Source: Sphingomonas sp. (GTDB lineage: Bacteria; Pseudomonadota; Alphaproteobacteria; Sphingomonadales; Sphingomonadaceae). From it: a DNA stretch of 64,000 nucleotides. The stretch covers positions 22,015 through 86,014 of the forward strand of contig JAKFUZ010000024.1 in the NCBI GenBank assembly GCA_021732445.1, read 5' to 3'. The translations under genes and the position numbers were made by a program. Positions 16,233-25,650 of this stretch are shown here, piece after piece. Position 1 is the stretch's first letter; each line of letters starts with the position of its first letter. The notes below the pieces were generated by a model, which worked only from the letters and a program-made list of their open reading frames with translations, had not been told where the DNA came from and did not search any database.

Positions 16233-17425
16233 GCAGCCTTCCACGCGCCGTAAGCGTGCCAATAGGCGGCACGGCCATGGTCCTCGCCGTCCCCGTCATT
16301 GGCCGTTGGGAAGATTGCCTCGTCCACCACCGCGCGAACGCCGGTTTCGAACAGATCGTCCTTGGCGAATCCTGCTGCAACCATGATTGATTTCAGGTCG
16401 AGCGCGTGCATTGACGACCAGAATGGCTCGTTGTTGTTGAACGCGTCCCAATCGCGGATGAATTGTTCGTAAAGCGGCATCGCGGCTGAATATTGCGGCT
16501 GTTCGAGATGGAACATCAGCCCGCCGGGGCTTAGCACGCGGAAGCCTTCGCGGATGACGCGAGGCAGCGCGGTGCCGGAGAGTTCGTGCAGGTACATTGT
16601 CGTCTGTACCCAGTCGAAATGGCCGTCGGGAAAGGCGCTCAAATCCTCGGCATTCATCTGGACGAAGTGCAGGTTGCGCGCACCCAGCGCCTGCGCGCGG
16701 GCATGGCCGTAGCGCAACGACGGCCCGGCGGTGTCGATCGCGATGATCTCGGTGTCGGGAAATGCAAGTGCCAGCGGCACGATATTGTGACCAATCGTCG
16801 CGCCCAAGTCGAGGATGCGTTTCGGCACCCAGCCGGGGCGCTCGCGCTTGATCCACTGTGCCAATGCCATGCCGCCGCCGTCGGACAGCGCGCCGAGCCC
16901 GCCTGCCGTGGTCGCGAAAATGCCGCAGTCATAGTTCGCGCCCGCCGAGACGTCGCCGGAGCGCTCCTCGCCATGATAGCTGCCGGGCATGCAGTGGATA
17001 TCCACCGCCTGCTGATAGCGCGGGATGGTTATCGAAGGATCGAGCCTCAGTGTTCCGCGACCCTCGTTAAACTGGCGTACTTTGGCATCGAGTTCGTCCA
17101 GCTGGCGCAGCACCATCTGGCGGCCATTATGCTGACGCATTTCCATCGAGTTGCGCTTCAACGCCGACCAGAAGCGGTGCCACGGGTCCTTGTTCATCGC
17201 GCGGCGGATTTCGAAACGATCCGCGGGCTCGCGGCCATGCTCCTTCACAAAGGCAGGCAGGACGCGCGCGTCATAAGCGCGTTTGTTGCCGGGGCCGAGT
17301 GTCGTTGCCATATATTTGTTGAAGTTTGCCAGGAAATCGAAGCGTGCTGCTTCGTCATGACTGGGCTCGGGGAACACCGCGTGGCGGGCAACGGCGGTAT
17401 AGGGCGGGGCGACATCGTGCTTCAT
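16229..17425 (-). CDS. Class I SAM-dependent methyltransferase with long N-terminal extension
   Basis: 398 residues. The Rossmann methyltransferase core starts only near residue 195, with motif I RILDLGATIGHNIVPLAL, acidic loop TEIIAIDTAG, motif IV HFDWVQTTMYLHEL and post-motif VLSPGGLMFHLEQP. The first 190 residues, with R/H-rich FEIRRAMNKDPWHRFWSAL, are not part of the core and may form a substrate or partner domain. It could transfer a methyl group to or from a pathway intermediate as an O- or N-methyltransferase. Start ATG 17425 overlaps the stop of the nitrilase-fold gene (17422). Island operon member. Confidence 0.82.
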   Translation of the reverse strand: MKHDVAPPYTAVARHAVFPEPSHDEAARFDFLANFNKYMATTLGPGNKRAYDARVLPAFVKEHGREPADRFEIRRAMNKDPWHRFWSALKRNSMEMRQHNGRQMVLRQLDELDAKVRQFNEGRGTLRLDPSITIPRYQQAVDIHCMPGSYHGEERSGDVSAGANYDCGIFATTAGGLGALSDGGGMALAQWIKRERPGWVPKRILDLGATIGHNIVPLALAFPDTEIIAIDTAGPSLRYGHARAQALGARNLHFVQMNAEDLSAFPDGHFDWVQTTMYLHELSGTALPRVIREGFRVLSPGGLMFHLEQPQYSAAMPLYEQFIRDWDAFNNNEPFWSSMHALDLKSIMVAAGFAKDDLFETGVRAVVDEAIFPTANDGDGEDHGRAAYWHAYGAWKAA

Positions 17426-18480
17426 ATCAGGCCATCCTTGGAGAGGCGTTCAATAACCGATTCATGCACGCGCAGAAAATGCTCGCGATCGGGAATAGCG
17501 TGGGCACCATCGGCGTCGAGCAGGCTGTTCGCAGGCTGCACCTCGCGCCCCGAATAGACGGGGGCGAACAATTCCAGCCGCTGGCGGGCAAGCTGGTTTG
17601 TCATGCCTGGCTTGCGCCGCTGGGCCCGCAAGGCGTTGAGATCGATGTCGGCAAAGGCGGTGAAGCTTTCCCCCGCATTGGATTCGCTCAGCACCTGGCC
17701 CTTGTAATCCACCAGCATCGAATTGCCGTCGGCGGATGCGAGCGGCAGCGCGGTGCCGGCAATTCCCGCCGTGTTGGCGCTGATGACATAGGCCGTGTTT
17801 TCGAACGCGCGGGCGCGCCTGGCAATGGCCTTGGGCGTGGCGAGCGGCGAGCCGATTTCGGAAGAGCTGTGCACGAAGATTTCTGCTCCGCGCAGGGCAT
17901 GGGCGCGCGCAATTTCGGGATAGAGAATTTCTTCCGACGCTATGGCTGCCAGATTGCCTATCTCGGTTTTCGCCACGGGGAACACGCCATCCAACCCGTA
18001 AATGTCGAGATATTTCGACCACACATCATGCGGTGTCGGCGCGAACATCGAATTCAACCGGCGGTAACGCAGCACCACGTCGCCCGCGGGCGACAGGATG
18101 ACGCTGGCCTGGAAATACAGCCCCGGGAAATGGCGATCGCGCTCATAGGCATTGACCACGAGGAACAGGTTCAGGCGGTGTGCGAGCGCCCCGAGCGCTG
18201 CATATTCCGGCCCATCCATGTCAAGCGCGGCTTTGCCAGCGAAGTCGCTGATGGTGATGCGGCCGGGGTAGCTGGTCAGCAGATATTCGGGCAATACCGC
18301 CAGCCGCACCGCAGACCCGCTATATTGCTGGATGAAGGTGGTCGCCGCCCGCAAACTGGGGCCGAGTGCATCGATCATCCCCAGCATTTGCGCCGATGCA
18401 GCGGCGCGGTCAGCACAGGCTTCAACCGAACGCGCGGTGAGCTGCATCGCAACGGCAGCATAAGGGGACGGGGTCGTCAT
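17422..18480 (-). CDS. Nitrilase-superfamily protein with altered catalytic residues
   Basis: 352 residues from ATG 18480. The carbon-nitrogen hydrolase fold is clear: RLAVLPEYLLT (active-site Glu present), VVLRYRRLNSMFAP where the catalytic Lys motif YRK is YRR, and GNLAAIASEEILYPEIAR where active enzymes have G-x-x-I-C-x-E/D. The catalytic Cys is thus Ser and the Lys is Arg, while the flanking residues (PEIARAHALRGAEIF) are well kept. It is either an inactive binding or scaffold protein or an enzyme with different chemistry. It sits between the methyltransferase and the FAD-oxidase gene in the operon. The intact reading frame and conserved surroundings argue against a pseudogene. Confidence 0.85.
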   Translation of the reverse strand: MTTPSPYAAVAMQLTARSVEACADRAAASAQMLGMIDALGPSLRAATTFIQQYSGSAVRLAVLPEYLLTSYPGRITISDFAGKAALDMDGPEYAALGALAHRLNLFLVVNAYERDRHFPGLYFQASVILSPAGDVVLRYRRLNSMFAPTPHDVWSKYLDIYGLDGVFPVAKTEIGNLAAIASEEILYPEIARAHALRGAEIFVHSSSEIGSPLATPKAIARRARAFENTAYVISANTAGIAGTALPLASADGNSMLVDYKGQVLSESNAGESFTAFADIDLNALRAQRRKPGMTNQLARQRLELFAPVYSGREVQPANSLLDADGAHAIPDREHFLRVHESVIERLSKDGLI

Positions 18481-18484
18481 CGCG

Positions 18485-20035
18485 CTACCATAGCCCAAGC
18501 ACGCCGGGGTTTATCCGGCTTTCGGGATCGACCGCTGCCTTTACCGCTTCAAGCACCGCCCACGCGCCCGGGTCGGTGCGCTCCTTCATTGGATAGGCGC
18601 GGCCGATCTGGAAGTGGATGGCCTCCATCCGTCCGAAGATCGCGATGATGTCGGCGCGCAGTTGTTCTACCAGAGCGCGCGCCTGGGCATTGGCGGGAAA
18701 ATCCCGCAGCCTGGCAAGGTGCGCTGCCTCTACGCTATTCTTGTGCAAAGCGGCCTGTGCGTCCGGCCAGTAGAATACCGGCTCGATCAGAAACCCCGTG
18801 GTCGCAACCGGCAGGAACATGTAGCCCGCGCCAATGCCAAGCCGCTCCATCTCGCCCGCATGCGCCTCGAACAGAGCGGTGACAGCCTTGATCGTGGCAA
18901 GTGCCTTTGAATGGCGGACGATGCCGTGCACCGGCACCCAGCGCTCGCCAGATGGACCGAGCATTGAATTGACCGGCGGAAAAGGGTTTGCGCGCAATAT
19001 CTTGGGGATGGTGTTTTCCAACTCGCGGCCGCCGGCTGCGAGAACGGTCGCACGGATCGCGGCCATATCGGCATCGGCGCTCGGCTGGTTGCGGCCTTCG
19101 GCGATAGTGTGGACCGAGAATGTGGCGCCGTCGAGGAACGCGCGGCCTGCCGCAACCACCCTTGCGCCTTCCCTCAACCCATCCCAGAAACCGCCCTGCG
19201 CCCTCATCATCCCTACCAGCGCCTTGGCGTCTGCGCTCAGGCTGTCGCGCTTCATGCGCTGCGCCTGCAGGAAGGGATCGAAACCAAAGCTTTCGGAGGC
19301 CAGGCCTGCCCGTGCAATCTCGCTCATCGCCGCGGTAAATTGCTCGGGTGCGTCGAAGGCGAAGCTGCCATAAGCGAAGTGGCTCGCCTCGCGGATGAGC
19401 GGCAGCGTGATATGTGCCTTGATGCCGAGCGCGCCGCAATCCGCCGCAAACAGCCCGGTGATGTCGGGGCCGAACGGGCGCAGCACGTCGCTGCCGGTGC
19501 AGATGATGCTGCCGTCCGCCAGCACCACGTCGAAGCTCAGCACCGTCGATGCCATTGATCCGTTCCGTGCGCCCCAGAAAAGGCCGTTCTGGCTCATGCC
19601 CCCGCCAATGCTCGCCCGAATGCCTGACAGCGTGCCCCAAAGTGGTGTCCGCAAACCCATCGGGTGCAGGGCATCATAGAGTTTGGCCCAGGAACAGCCG
19701 GCCTCAACTTTCACCGTCATGTCGGCTTGATCGATCGTCAGGATGCGGTCCATCGCCGCCATATCGACAACGAGCGCGCCAGGGGCGCCAGGCAGGTAGC
19801 CCGAGGTATAGCTCATCCCCCCGCCGCGCGGGACGATGGTGAGCCCCTGTCGCCCGGCGGCCTTAACCCCGGCCGCCAGTGTATCGATGTCGCGCGGACG
19901 CAGGACGGCGACCGGGCGGTGCCCGATCGAGAATACATCCTGCCCGTAAAGTTCGAGCGATGCCGGATCGCTCAGCAGCGCCTCGCGGCCAACCGCAGCC
20001 ACCAGCGCGTCGCGTGCTGAAGGCTCAGTGAGCAT
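18485..20035 (-). CDS. FAD-linked oxidoreductase (PCMH/VAO fold)
   Basis: 516 residues from ATG 20035. The N-terminal FAD-binding PCMH domain has VPRGGGMSYTSGYLPG, MDRILTIDQADMTVKVEAGC and GIRASIGGGMSQNG; the C-terminus ends in the family tail DPESRINPGVLGLW. The length fits 4-cresol dehydrogenase flavoprotein, vanillyl-alcohol oxidase and glycolate/D-lactate dehydrogenase relatives. It should oxidise a hydroxyl group or amine of the substrate using FAD. Start 20035 lies within the MFS coding end (stop 20025), a short overlap. I cannot choose between alcohol and hydroxyacid substrates. Confidence 0.85.
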   Translation of the reverse strand: MLTEPSARDALVAAVGREALLSDPASLELYGQDVFSIGHRPVAVLRPRDIDTLAAGVKAAGRQGLTIVPRGGGMSYTSGYLPGAPGALVVDMAAMDRILTIDQADMTVKVEAGCSWAKLYDALHPMGLRTPLWGTLSGIRASIGGGMSQNGLFWGARNGSMASTVLSFDVVLADGSIICTGSDVLRPFGPDITGLFAADCGALGIKAHITLPLIREASHFAYGSFAFDAPEQFTAAMSEIARAGLASESFGFDPFLQAQRMKRDSLSADAKALVGMMRAQGGFWDGLREGARVVAAGRAFLDGATFSVHTIAEGRNQPSADADMAAIRATVLAAGGRELENTIPKILRANPFPPVNSMLGPSGERWVPVHGIVRHSKALATIKAVTALFEAHAGEMERLGIGAGYMFLPVATTGFLIEPVFYWPDAQAALHKNSVEAAHLARLRDFPANAQARALVEQLRADIIAIFGRMEAIHFQIGRAYPMKERTDPGAWAVLEAVKAAVDPESRINPGVLGLW

Positions 20036-21254
20036 GGCCATGCTCGCCGCCAAACTGCGGATAGCGCCCCAGTGTCAGCAACAGCACGCCGCCGCCTGCG
20101 AACATCGCCACTGCCGCCATCAGCATCACGTCATAGCTACCGGTCTTGTCGCGCACCACGCCGTAAAGGATCGGCGATATCGCACTGCCAATGCCGAACG
20201 GCATGTAAAGCGCGCCGTAAATGGCACCATAATTGGCCATGCCGAAATAGCGCGCGGCGAGAAAGGCGATAACGTCACTCTCCGCTCCTGCGGCCAAGCC
20301 GAGCAGGAAACCACCGGCCATAATGACGGAAAGGCCGGCAGTGTGGCCCATCAGCAAATAGGCAGCGATGGCCGGGAGCAACATGGCCGGGAAAGCGACA
20401 CCCGGCGCCCAAAAACGGTCGAACAGCAACCCTACCAGCACCCGCCCGGCAAGGATTCCCAGCGCCACCACGCCCAGCACGCTCGCCGCCGCGGCAGGAT
20501 CGAACCCGTGCAGCGCGACGATTTGCGCCATGTGAATATGCGCGCCGCCATAAGCGAGCGCGATCAACAGGATGGATAGCGCAAGCACCCAGAAGCGGTG
20601 GCCTCCCATCGCCTGTCGCAAGCTCAGTCCGACGACCCGGCCGTTTGTATCCATTACGCCTGGGGGGCGCTCGTCGGCGCGGGGCTCGCGAAACCACAGC
20701 AGCGCCACAGGCAGCGCGACCAGCAGCGGGAACAATGCGACGACGGGAAAAGCCAGCCGCCAGCCGCCATAGCCGATCGCCGCGACCGCTACCCTGGGGA
20801 CCAGTATTGCCGACAGCGAGGTGCCGACGAGCATGATGCCCAGCGCCAGACCGCGGTTCCTGGTGAACCACATGCTGACCGCGCGGCTCCAGGTAACAGG
20901 CGTCGACCCGATGCCGATCAGGCCGAGCACTGCCCAGAATGCCCACCAGCCGGGGAGTGACCCCGGCACGAACCAGAAGGCAGCGAACACGATGATGAAG
21001 CCGATCAGCGACCCGATGGCTACACGGCGCACCCCGAACCGGTCGGCCATCGACCCATAGAGCGGCGCCAGCATTGACGCGATGATGCCGAAGATCGTCA
21101 CGCCACCGGCAATCGCTGCAAAGTCCCACCCATATTCGCTATGAATTGGCCCCATCACCAGCGGCAGCACGTTGAACGGCAGCGGCGATGCCCCGCAGGC
21201 GACACCGAGCAGCGACGCCGCGAGGACTCGCCAGCCTTTCCTGAATTCGCTCAT
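20025..21254 (-). CDS. MFS transporter, monocarboxylate/oxalate-formate antiporter-like
   Basis: A 409-residue 12-helix carrier of the OFA/monocarboxylate group. Typical elements: PLPFNVLPLVMGPIHSEYGW near the N-terminus, the loop 2-3 motif YGSMADRFGVRRVAIGSL, and NRGLALGIMLVGTSLSA. It ends in GEHGHAH. It likely carries an organic acid across the inner membrane. It follows the TonB receptor gene at 21396 by 141 bases on the same strand and heads the tightly overlapping six-gene run down to 15130, so outer- and inner-membrane uptake for the same compound are encoded in line. Direction of transport is not determinable. Confidence 0.88.
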   Translation of the reverse strand: MSEFRKGWRVLAASLLGVACGASPLPFNVLPLVMGPIHSEYGWDFAAIAGGVTIFGIIASMLAPLYGSMADRFGVRRVAIGSLIGFIIVFAAFWFVPGSLPGWWAFWAVLGLIGIGSTPVTWSRAVSMWFTRNRGLALGIMLVGTSLSAILVPRVAVAAIGYGGWRLAFPVVALFPLLVALPVALLWFREPRADERPPGVMDTNGRVVGLSLRQAMGGHRFWVLALSILLIALAYGGAHIHMAQIVALHGFDPAAAASVLGVVALGILAGRVLVGLLFDRFWAPGVAFPAMLLPAIAAYLLMGHTAGLSVIMAGGFLLGLAAGAESDVIAFLAARYFGMANYGAIYGALYMPFGIGSAISPILYGVVRDKTGSYDVMLMAAVAMFAGGGVLLLTLGRYPQFGGEHGHAH

Positions 21255-21395
21255 GCGCCATGCTCCCGGGTGCGCGTGGACCGATCGACATCCATGCCCA
21301 TCTATCGGGAAAACCCTTGCCGGTCACAAGCGCGACGCGGCGGTGACCGCAGCGGCAACGCGACAGCGCCTGCCGCCGGGGGTTTTGTCGTCATG

Positions 21396-23945
21396 TCAAA
21401 AGGCAAACCGCCCGCGCACCACCCAGCTACGCGGCGGGTTGAAATAGGTCGTATTGACCAGTGCCGATTGCGTGAAAGCGGTATCGAAGCAGTTGGTGCA
21501 CTGGATTGATAGTTGCCACGCCCTTTCCGGCCCGTTCAGCGCCAGCCCGGCATTGACGACCCAGGCCGCCTGGCTGAACGATCCGATCACCAGCGCGCCC
21601 GCATTGGGATTGAAGGCGAAGGTGCCGTTCGGCCCGGTGATGCTGCCGCGAAAGACCGACAGATTGGCGGTCGCGACCTGCTGATCGCTATGGTAGCTGG
21701 CATTGACTGAAGGTGTGAGCGACAGCCGACCGACCGGCACGTCATAGCTGCCCCCTACCGCCACGGTGAAGTCGGGAGTGCGGACCGGCGTGGCGATATT
21801 GCCCTGGGCGGTGACGATGCCCGCGCCGCACGCCGGGGCGTTGTTGGCAGGCGTACCGGCGGGCGACGTACTTGGCGTGCCGGGCACCTGGCCGGCCGCC
21901 AGCTGCGCGCGGCAGGCCGCCTGCTGCCCGGCGACCGATTGCACGCCGAAGCTGTCGAATGCCGGCGCGTTGCGATTAATCACATAGCCATCATTCTGAT
22001 AGCCGACATTGACATACAGGTTCAGCCCGCGCGTCGGCACGACAGAAAATTCAGCCTCGACGCCGGTGTTCTGGTAATCGGCGAAGTTGCGGGTGACGAA
22101 ACTGATCGCCCCGGTCGTCGGGTTAACGATCCCCGACGGTGTTTGCAGGTTGCTGACATCCTCATGGTAGACGGTCACGTTGGCGCGCAGCCGGTGATCG
22201 AAAAATTCGGATTTGACCCCGCCTTCATAGCTCCAGACGGTTTCCGGGTTGAACGGCAGCACCGCCGACGGGGTATAGCCGCGCGCGTTCCAGCCGCCCG
22301 ATTTGAAGCCGCGTGTGGCGCTGGCATAGAGCAGGATGTCGTCATCGAGCTTGTAGTTGATCGCAAAGCGCGGGGTCCACTGCTTGGTCCGCAGCTTTAG
22401 CGGAATGGGCACCGCCGCCGGCACCGTCGTGCCATTGGCGGGTACGAAGAAATTCTGGTCGAACAGGCGCGTGGCCGGCGGGGTAGCGGTTGCGCACACG
22501 GCCCGCAGATCGAAATATTGGAGCGTTTTGGTTTCGTCCGTGTAGCGGATGCCTGCCGTCAACTTCAATTGATCGGTGATATTCAGGTCGCCCTGAGCAT
22601 AGCCGGCAAAAGCTTCAGTATTATTCTTCAGAATACGGTCGCCGAGCACCAGTGACAAGGTTGGCGACAGGGTAAAGACATCGGCGAAATCGGTCGTGTT
22701 GTTTTCCTTCAGATAGTAAAAGCCGGCGACGTAATCGATCAGGCTGCCGCCCAGTTTGCCGTTCAGTTTTATTTCCTGACTGAACTGATCGACCTTGCCG
22801 TCATTGATGATCGTAAAGGCGCCACGCGTAAATCCGCGCACGGCCGGCAGCGGGTTGGCAACTGTCGGGCCGGTCCGCCCGTCAAAAAAGTCCAGCGCAT
22901 ATTGCTGCGTCTGATTGACAAAGCCCGTTATCAGCGAAAGCGTCGTACCCGGCGCAACATCGATCCCAAGATTGGACGTGAACAGGTTGGTCGCGGTGCG
23001 ATTGCCAAGGCCATAGCCGGCTTTGCGGCCCCGTATTCCCAGACCGGCGAAGTTCGCAGCACCCGGCACTTCGCTCAAGCCCGTGGTCGAAAAGCGGCCA
23101 TTGCAATTGGTGGGGTTTGCCGGGTCGCAGGTGAAGTTCAGAATATTTTCGCCATCAGCCTGAATATAGGCATAGCTGCCGCTCCAGCGAACATCCGGCG
23201 ATAGCTCGCCATGCACCCCAAGCCGCGCACCCCACCCGTCATCATCGTTCAATCGCTGGCGGGTGATGTTGTTGATGGTGTAGCCGTCATCATCCTGCCA
23301 ATAGCCGGAAACCTTGATCTGGAAGCTGTCGGCGAGCGGGATATCGAGCGATCCGCGCACCAGTTTTTTGTTGTACGCGCCGTAGCCACCCTCGACATAG
23401 CCGCCAAATTCCTTGCGCGGCTGCCGCAGGATCACATTGATTGCACCGCCTGTGGTGTTTCGGCCGAACAATGTGCCCTGCGGCCCGCGCAGCACCTCGA
23501 CGCGCTCGACGTCAAACAGATTGAGATTGTTGGCATTCTGCCGCGAAAGATAGATGTCATCGACATAGGTGCCGACGGGCGGATCGAAGGTCGCGATCGT
23601 TTCGGTGTTGCCAAGGCCGCGAATATAATAGGCGTTGGCAGAGCCAAGCCCGGTGTTGTTCTGCGCGATCAGATTGGGCACCAGCTGGCCGATGTCTAGC
23701 GCGCTGGCGACGCCCGCTGCCCGAAGCTGATCCGATGAAAACGCCGAAATGGCGATAGGCACGTCCTGTACGCTCTCGTTGCGGCGTTGCGCCGTCACGA
23801 CAATTTCGGCGAGCCCGTCATTCTGTGCTGAATCCTGTGCATCCTTCGCCTGCGCCGGCGCGGGTGCCGCCGGTTCATCGCGCGCAAATGCCGGAGCGCA
23901 AAGCGTAAGGGTGAGGGCGGTAGCGGTGAGCAGATGCAGTTTCAT
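21396..23945 (-). CDS. TonB-dependent outer-membrane receptor 1 of the island
   Basis: 849 residues from ATG 23945, preceded by AAGGGAG about 7 bases upstream. A much longer upstream open frame to 24788 is not used, because MKLHLLTATALTLTLCAPAFA is a clear signal peptide. The TonB box/plug begins EIVVTAQRRNESVQDVPIAI, continues with YIRGLGN, VERVEVLRGPQGTLFGRNTTGG, and the beta-barrel ends NPPRSWVVRGRFAF with terminal Phe. It resembles the sphingomonad receptors for plant- or aromatic-derived molecules. The operator copy 2 lies 61 bases before the ATG. Expected role: energised uptake of the island's substrate. Confidence 0.93.
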   Translation of the reverse strand: MKLHLLTATALTLTLCAPAFARDEPAAPAPAQAKDAQDSAQNDGLAEIVVTAQRRNESVQDVPIAISAFSSDQLRAAGVASALDIGQLVPNLIAQNNTGLGSANAYYIRGLGNTETIATFDPPVGTYVDDIYLSRQNANNLNLFDVERVEVLRGPQGTLFGRNTTGGAINVILRQPRKEFGGYVEGGYGAYNKKLVRGSLDIPLADSFQIKVSGYWQDDDGYTINNITRQRLNDDDGWGARLGVHGELSPDVRWSGSYAYIQADGENILNFTCDPANPTNCNGRFSTTGLSEVPGAANFAGLGIRGRKAGYGLGNRTATNLFTSNLGIDVAPGTTLSLITGFVNQTQQYALDFFDGRTGPTVANPLPAVRGFTRGAFTIINDGKVDQFSQEIKLNGKLGGSLIDYVAGFYYLKENNTTDFADVFTLSPTLSLVLGDRILKNNTEAFAGYAQGDLNITDQLKLTAGIRYTDETKTLQYFDLRAVCATATPPATRLFDQNFFVPANGTTVPAAVPIPLKLRTKQWTPRFAINYKLDDDILLYASATRGFKSGGWNARGYTPSAVLPFNPETVWSYEGGVKSEFFDHRLRANVTVYHEDVSNLQTPSGIVNPTTGAISFVTRNFADYQNTGVEAEFSVVPTRGLNLYVNVGYQNDGYVINRNAPAFDSFGVQSVAGQQAACRAQLAAGQVPGTPSTSPAGTPANNAPACGAGIVTAQGNIATPVRTPDFTVAVGGSYDVPVGRLSLTPSVNASYHSDQQVATANLSVFRGSITGPNGTFAFNPNAGALVIGSFSQAAWVVNAGLALNGPERAWQLSIQCTNCFDTAFTQSALVNTTYFNPPRSWVVRGRFAF

Positions 23946-24006
23946 GGCGAACTCCCTTGGGTCGAGCGGCAATTTCGTCCCTGCTATCGAAGGTTTCTTG
24001 TTTCTT

Positions 24007-24022
24007 ATTTGTCCGGACAAAT
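24007..24022. promoter_or_regulatory. GntR-type operator copy 2, ATTTGTCCGGACAAAT
   Basis: A perfect 16-base palindrome centred between the divergent TonB receptor gene (ATG 23945) and membrane-protein gene (ATG 24078), 55-61 bases from each start. This is where an operator overlapping both core promoters would lie. It gives the best clean extension of the consensus. Confidence 0.82.
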
Positions 24023-24077
24023 TTTCATGTATCATTCGATGTGTCAAGCCGGGCCGTACTGAAAGGATTGTGCCGAC

Positions 24078-24755
24078 ATGGGGGAACTCGCCTATCGCAG
24101 CCTCGTCTATGCGCACCTGTTGCTGTTCGTTCTGTGGCTTGGCGGCGATGTCGGTGTGTTCGTGCTTGGCCAGCATTTTCGCAAACGAAGTGCCTATTCG
24201 CTGGAGCAGCGGCTGGCGCTGCTGAAGCTGCTGGTGGCGGTCGATATGGGGCCGCGCACGGCCTGGGCGCTCATGGTACCGGTGTCGCTCAGCGTCGCGG
24301 CTGCGGGCGGCTGGATTTCGCTGCCGGCCTGGCTCGTGGTCGCGGCATGGGTCGCGGGGCTGATGTGGCTTTGGCTGGTCTGGGATTCGCATCGGAACGA
24401 TCAAACCCCGCGCGCTGCGCGCAACCGGCGAATCGAAGGCTGGATCAAATATGGTATCACCGCTTTTTACCTGTGGGTGGGCGCGGCGTCGCTCATCACC
24501 GGTAGCCCGGTTGCCGCGCCGTGGCTGGCATGGAAGGCGCTGCTGTTCGGGCTGATATTCGTCGCCGCAATCCTGATTGATCTGGCGTTCAAGTCCGTCG
24601 GACCACAACTTGGCCGCCTGATTACCGAAGGATCTTCGGACGCGACCGAGATTCCGCTGCGGCGGACGATGGACCGTACCCGCATGTTCGTGCTGGTCGT
24701 CTATGCGTTGTTGCTGGTAACGGCATGGCTTGGCGTCGCAAAGCCGGCAGGATGA
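24078..24755 (+). CDS. Small integral membrane protein, about six helices
   Basis: 225 residues, mostly hydrophobic. Transmembrane segments are visible at about residues 8-30 (LVYAHLLLFVLWLGGDVGVF), 55-75, 80-105 (LVVAAWVAGLMWLWLVW), 120-140, 150-172 and 200-220. The N-terminal His and Gly pattern in VYAHLLLFVLWLGG resembles CopD/DUF2269-type membrane proteins that carry heme or copper, but the homology is not firm. It shares the divergent operator with the TonB receptor and is followed at once by operator copy 3 and the CitE operon, so it is expressed with the island. Role unknown, possibly electron transfer or small-solute transport. Confidence 0.6.
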   Translation: MGELAYRSLVYAHLLLFVLWLGGDVGVFVLGQHFRKRSAYSLEQRLALLKLLVAVDMGPRTAWALMVPVSLSVAAAGGWISLPAWLVVAAWVAGLMWLWLVWDSHRNDQTPRAARNRRIEGWIKYGITAFYLWVGAASLITGSPVAAPWLAWKALLFGLIFVAAILIDLAFKSVGPQLGRLITEGSSDATEIPLRRTMDRTRMFVLVVYALLLVTAWLGVAKPAG

Positions 24756-24790
24756 CGGCCCGACGCACATTACGACTTGACGCAGCAAAG

Positions 24791-24802
24791 TTGTCCGGAC
24801 AA
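24791..24802. promoter_or_regulatory. GntR-type operator copy 3, TTGTCCGGACAA
   Basis: A perfect 12-base palindrome in the 58-base gap between the membrane-protein stop (24755) and the CitE-like start (24814), 11 bases before that ATG. It gives the CoA operon its own control point, separate from copy 2 upstream. Confidence 0.8.
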
Positions 24803-24813
24803 ATCATGATGCC

Positions 24814-25650
24814 ATGACGAGGCAATCATCGATGGGCGCAGCCATGGGACTGACAAGCCTGTTGTTCGTACCAGGATCAACGCCTTCGCGGTTCGCCAAG
24901 GCGCTGGCCAGCGATGCCGATATTGTCTGCATCGACCTTGAAGATGCGGTTGCGGCAGACGCCAAGGCGGAAGCGCGGGCAGCGGCGATTGACGCGCTCG
25001 GCAACCGAGTGGCCATCCGCATTAATGGCGTGATGACGCCGGAGGGCGTGGCGGATCTGCTTGCGCTCGCTGCGGCGCCTGTGTTGCCTGGATTGGTGCT
25101 GCTTCCCAAGGTCGAGTCGGCAGACGAGGTTGCCATTGCCCGGCACCATCTGCCGGGCGCCAGCTTCATTCCATTGATCGAAACGGCGCGCGGTATCCGG
25201 CTGGGGCATGCAATTGGCCAGGCACCTGGCGTGGTCGCGATGATGTTCGGCGGCGGCGACCTTGCGGGCGAGCTCGGCGTTGCGCTTGCCTGGGAACCGC
25301 TGGCGGTGGCGCGCGGCCTGTTCATCCTTGCTTGTGGTGAAGCGGGGGTGCCGGCAATCGACGTCCCGTGGATTGTCCTGGACGACACGCAGGGGCTGGC
25401 GGAAGAGGCGCGGCGTGCGCATGCTATCGGCTTTCAGGCCAAGGCGGCGATCCACCCGGCACAACTGCCAACGATCCACGCCGCCATGCGCCCGTCGCCA
25501 GACCTGGTTGCCGAGGCGCAGGCGGCGCTTGCGGCCTATGACGCGGCGGGCGGGCGGGCGATCCGCTTCCAGGGACGGATGCTGGAGGCGCCGATCATTC
25601 GCCGCTATGCCCGCATCATCAGCATGGCGAACGCCAGGGAGTTGGCATAA
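24814..25650 (+). CDS. CitE-like / HpcH-HpaI family lyase
   Basis: 278 residues (ATG 24814; ATG 24844 gives the family-typical start MGLTSLLFVPGSTPSRFAKA). Conserved features: LFVPG at the start, DADIVCIDLEDAVAADAKAEAR with the Mg-binding acidic pair, AIRINGV, LPKVESADE, IPLIETARGIRLGHAI and the metal-site FGGGDLAGELG. Members are malyl-, citramalyl- or beta-hydroxyacyl-CoA lyases that release acetyl-CoA or a ketoacid. Gene order CitE-MaoC-acyl-CoA dehydrogenase is the same as M. tuberculosis Rv2498c-Rv2500c, an itaconate and leucine dissimilation module. It is the first gene of operon 24814-29746. Confidence 0.9.
   Translation: MTRQSSMGAAMGLTSLLFVPGSTPSRFAKALASDADIVCIDLEDAVAADAKAEARAAAIDALGNRVAIRINGVMTPEGVADLLALAAAPVLPGLVLLPKVESADEVAIARHHLPGASFIPLIETARGIRLGHAIGQAPGVVAMMFGGGDLAGELGVALAWEPLAVARGLFILACGEAGVPAIDVPWIVLDDTQGLAEEARRAHAIGFQAKAAIHPAQLPTIHAAMRPSPDLVAEAQAALAAYDAAGGRAIRFQGRMLEAPIIRRYARIISMANARELA

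Noticed and set aside
21396..24788. A 1130-residue open frame covering TonB receptor 1 with a long N-terminal extension
   Set aside because: The signal peptide and ribosome-binding site at 23945 mark the real start; the extension crosses operator copies 2 and 3 and the divergent membrane-protein gene.
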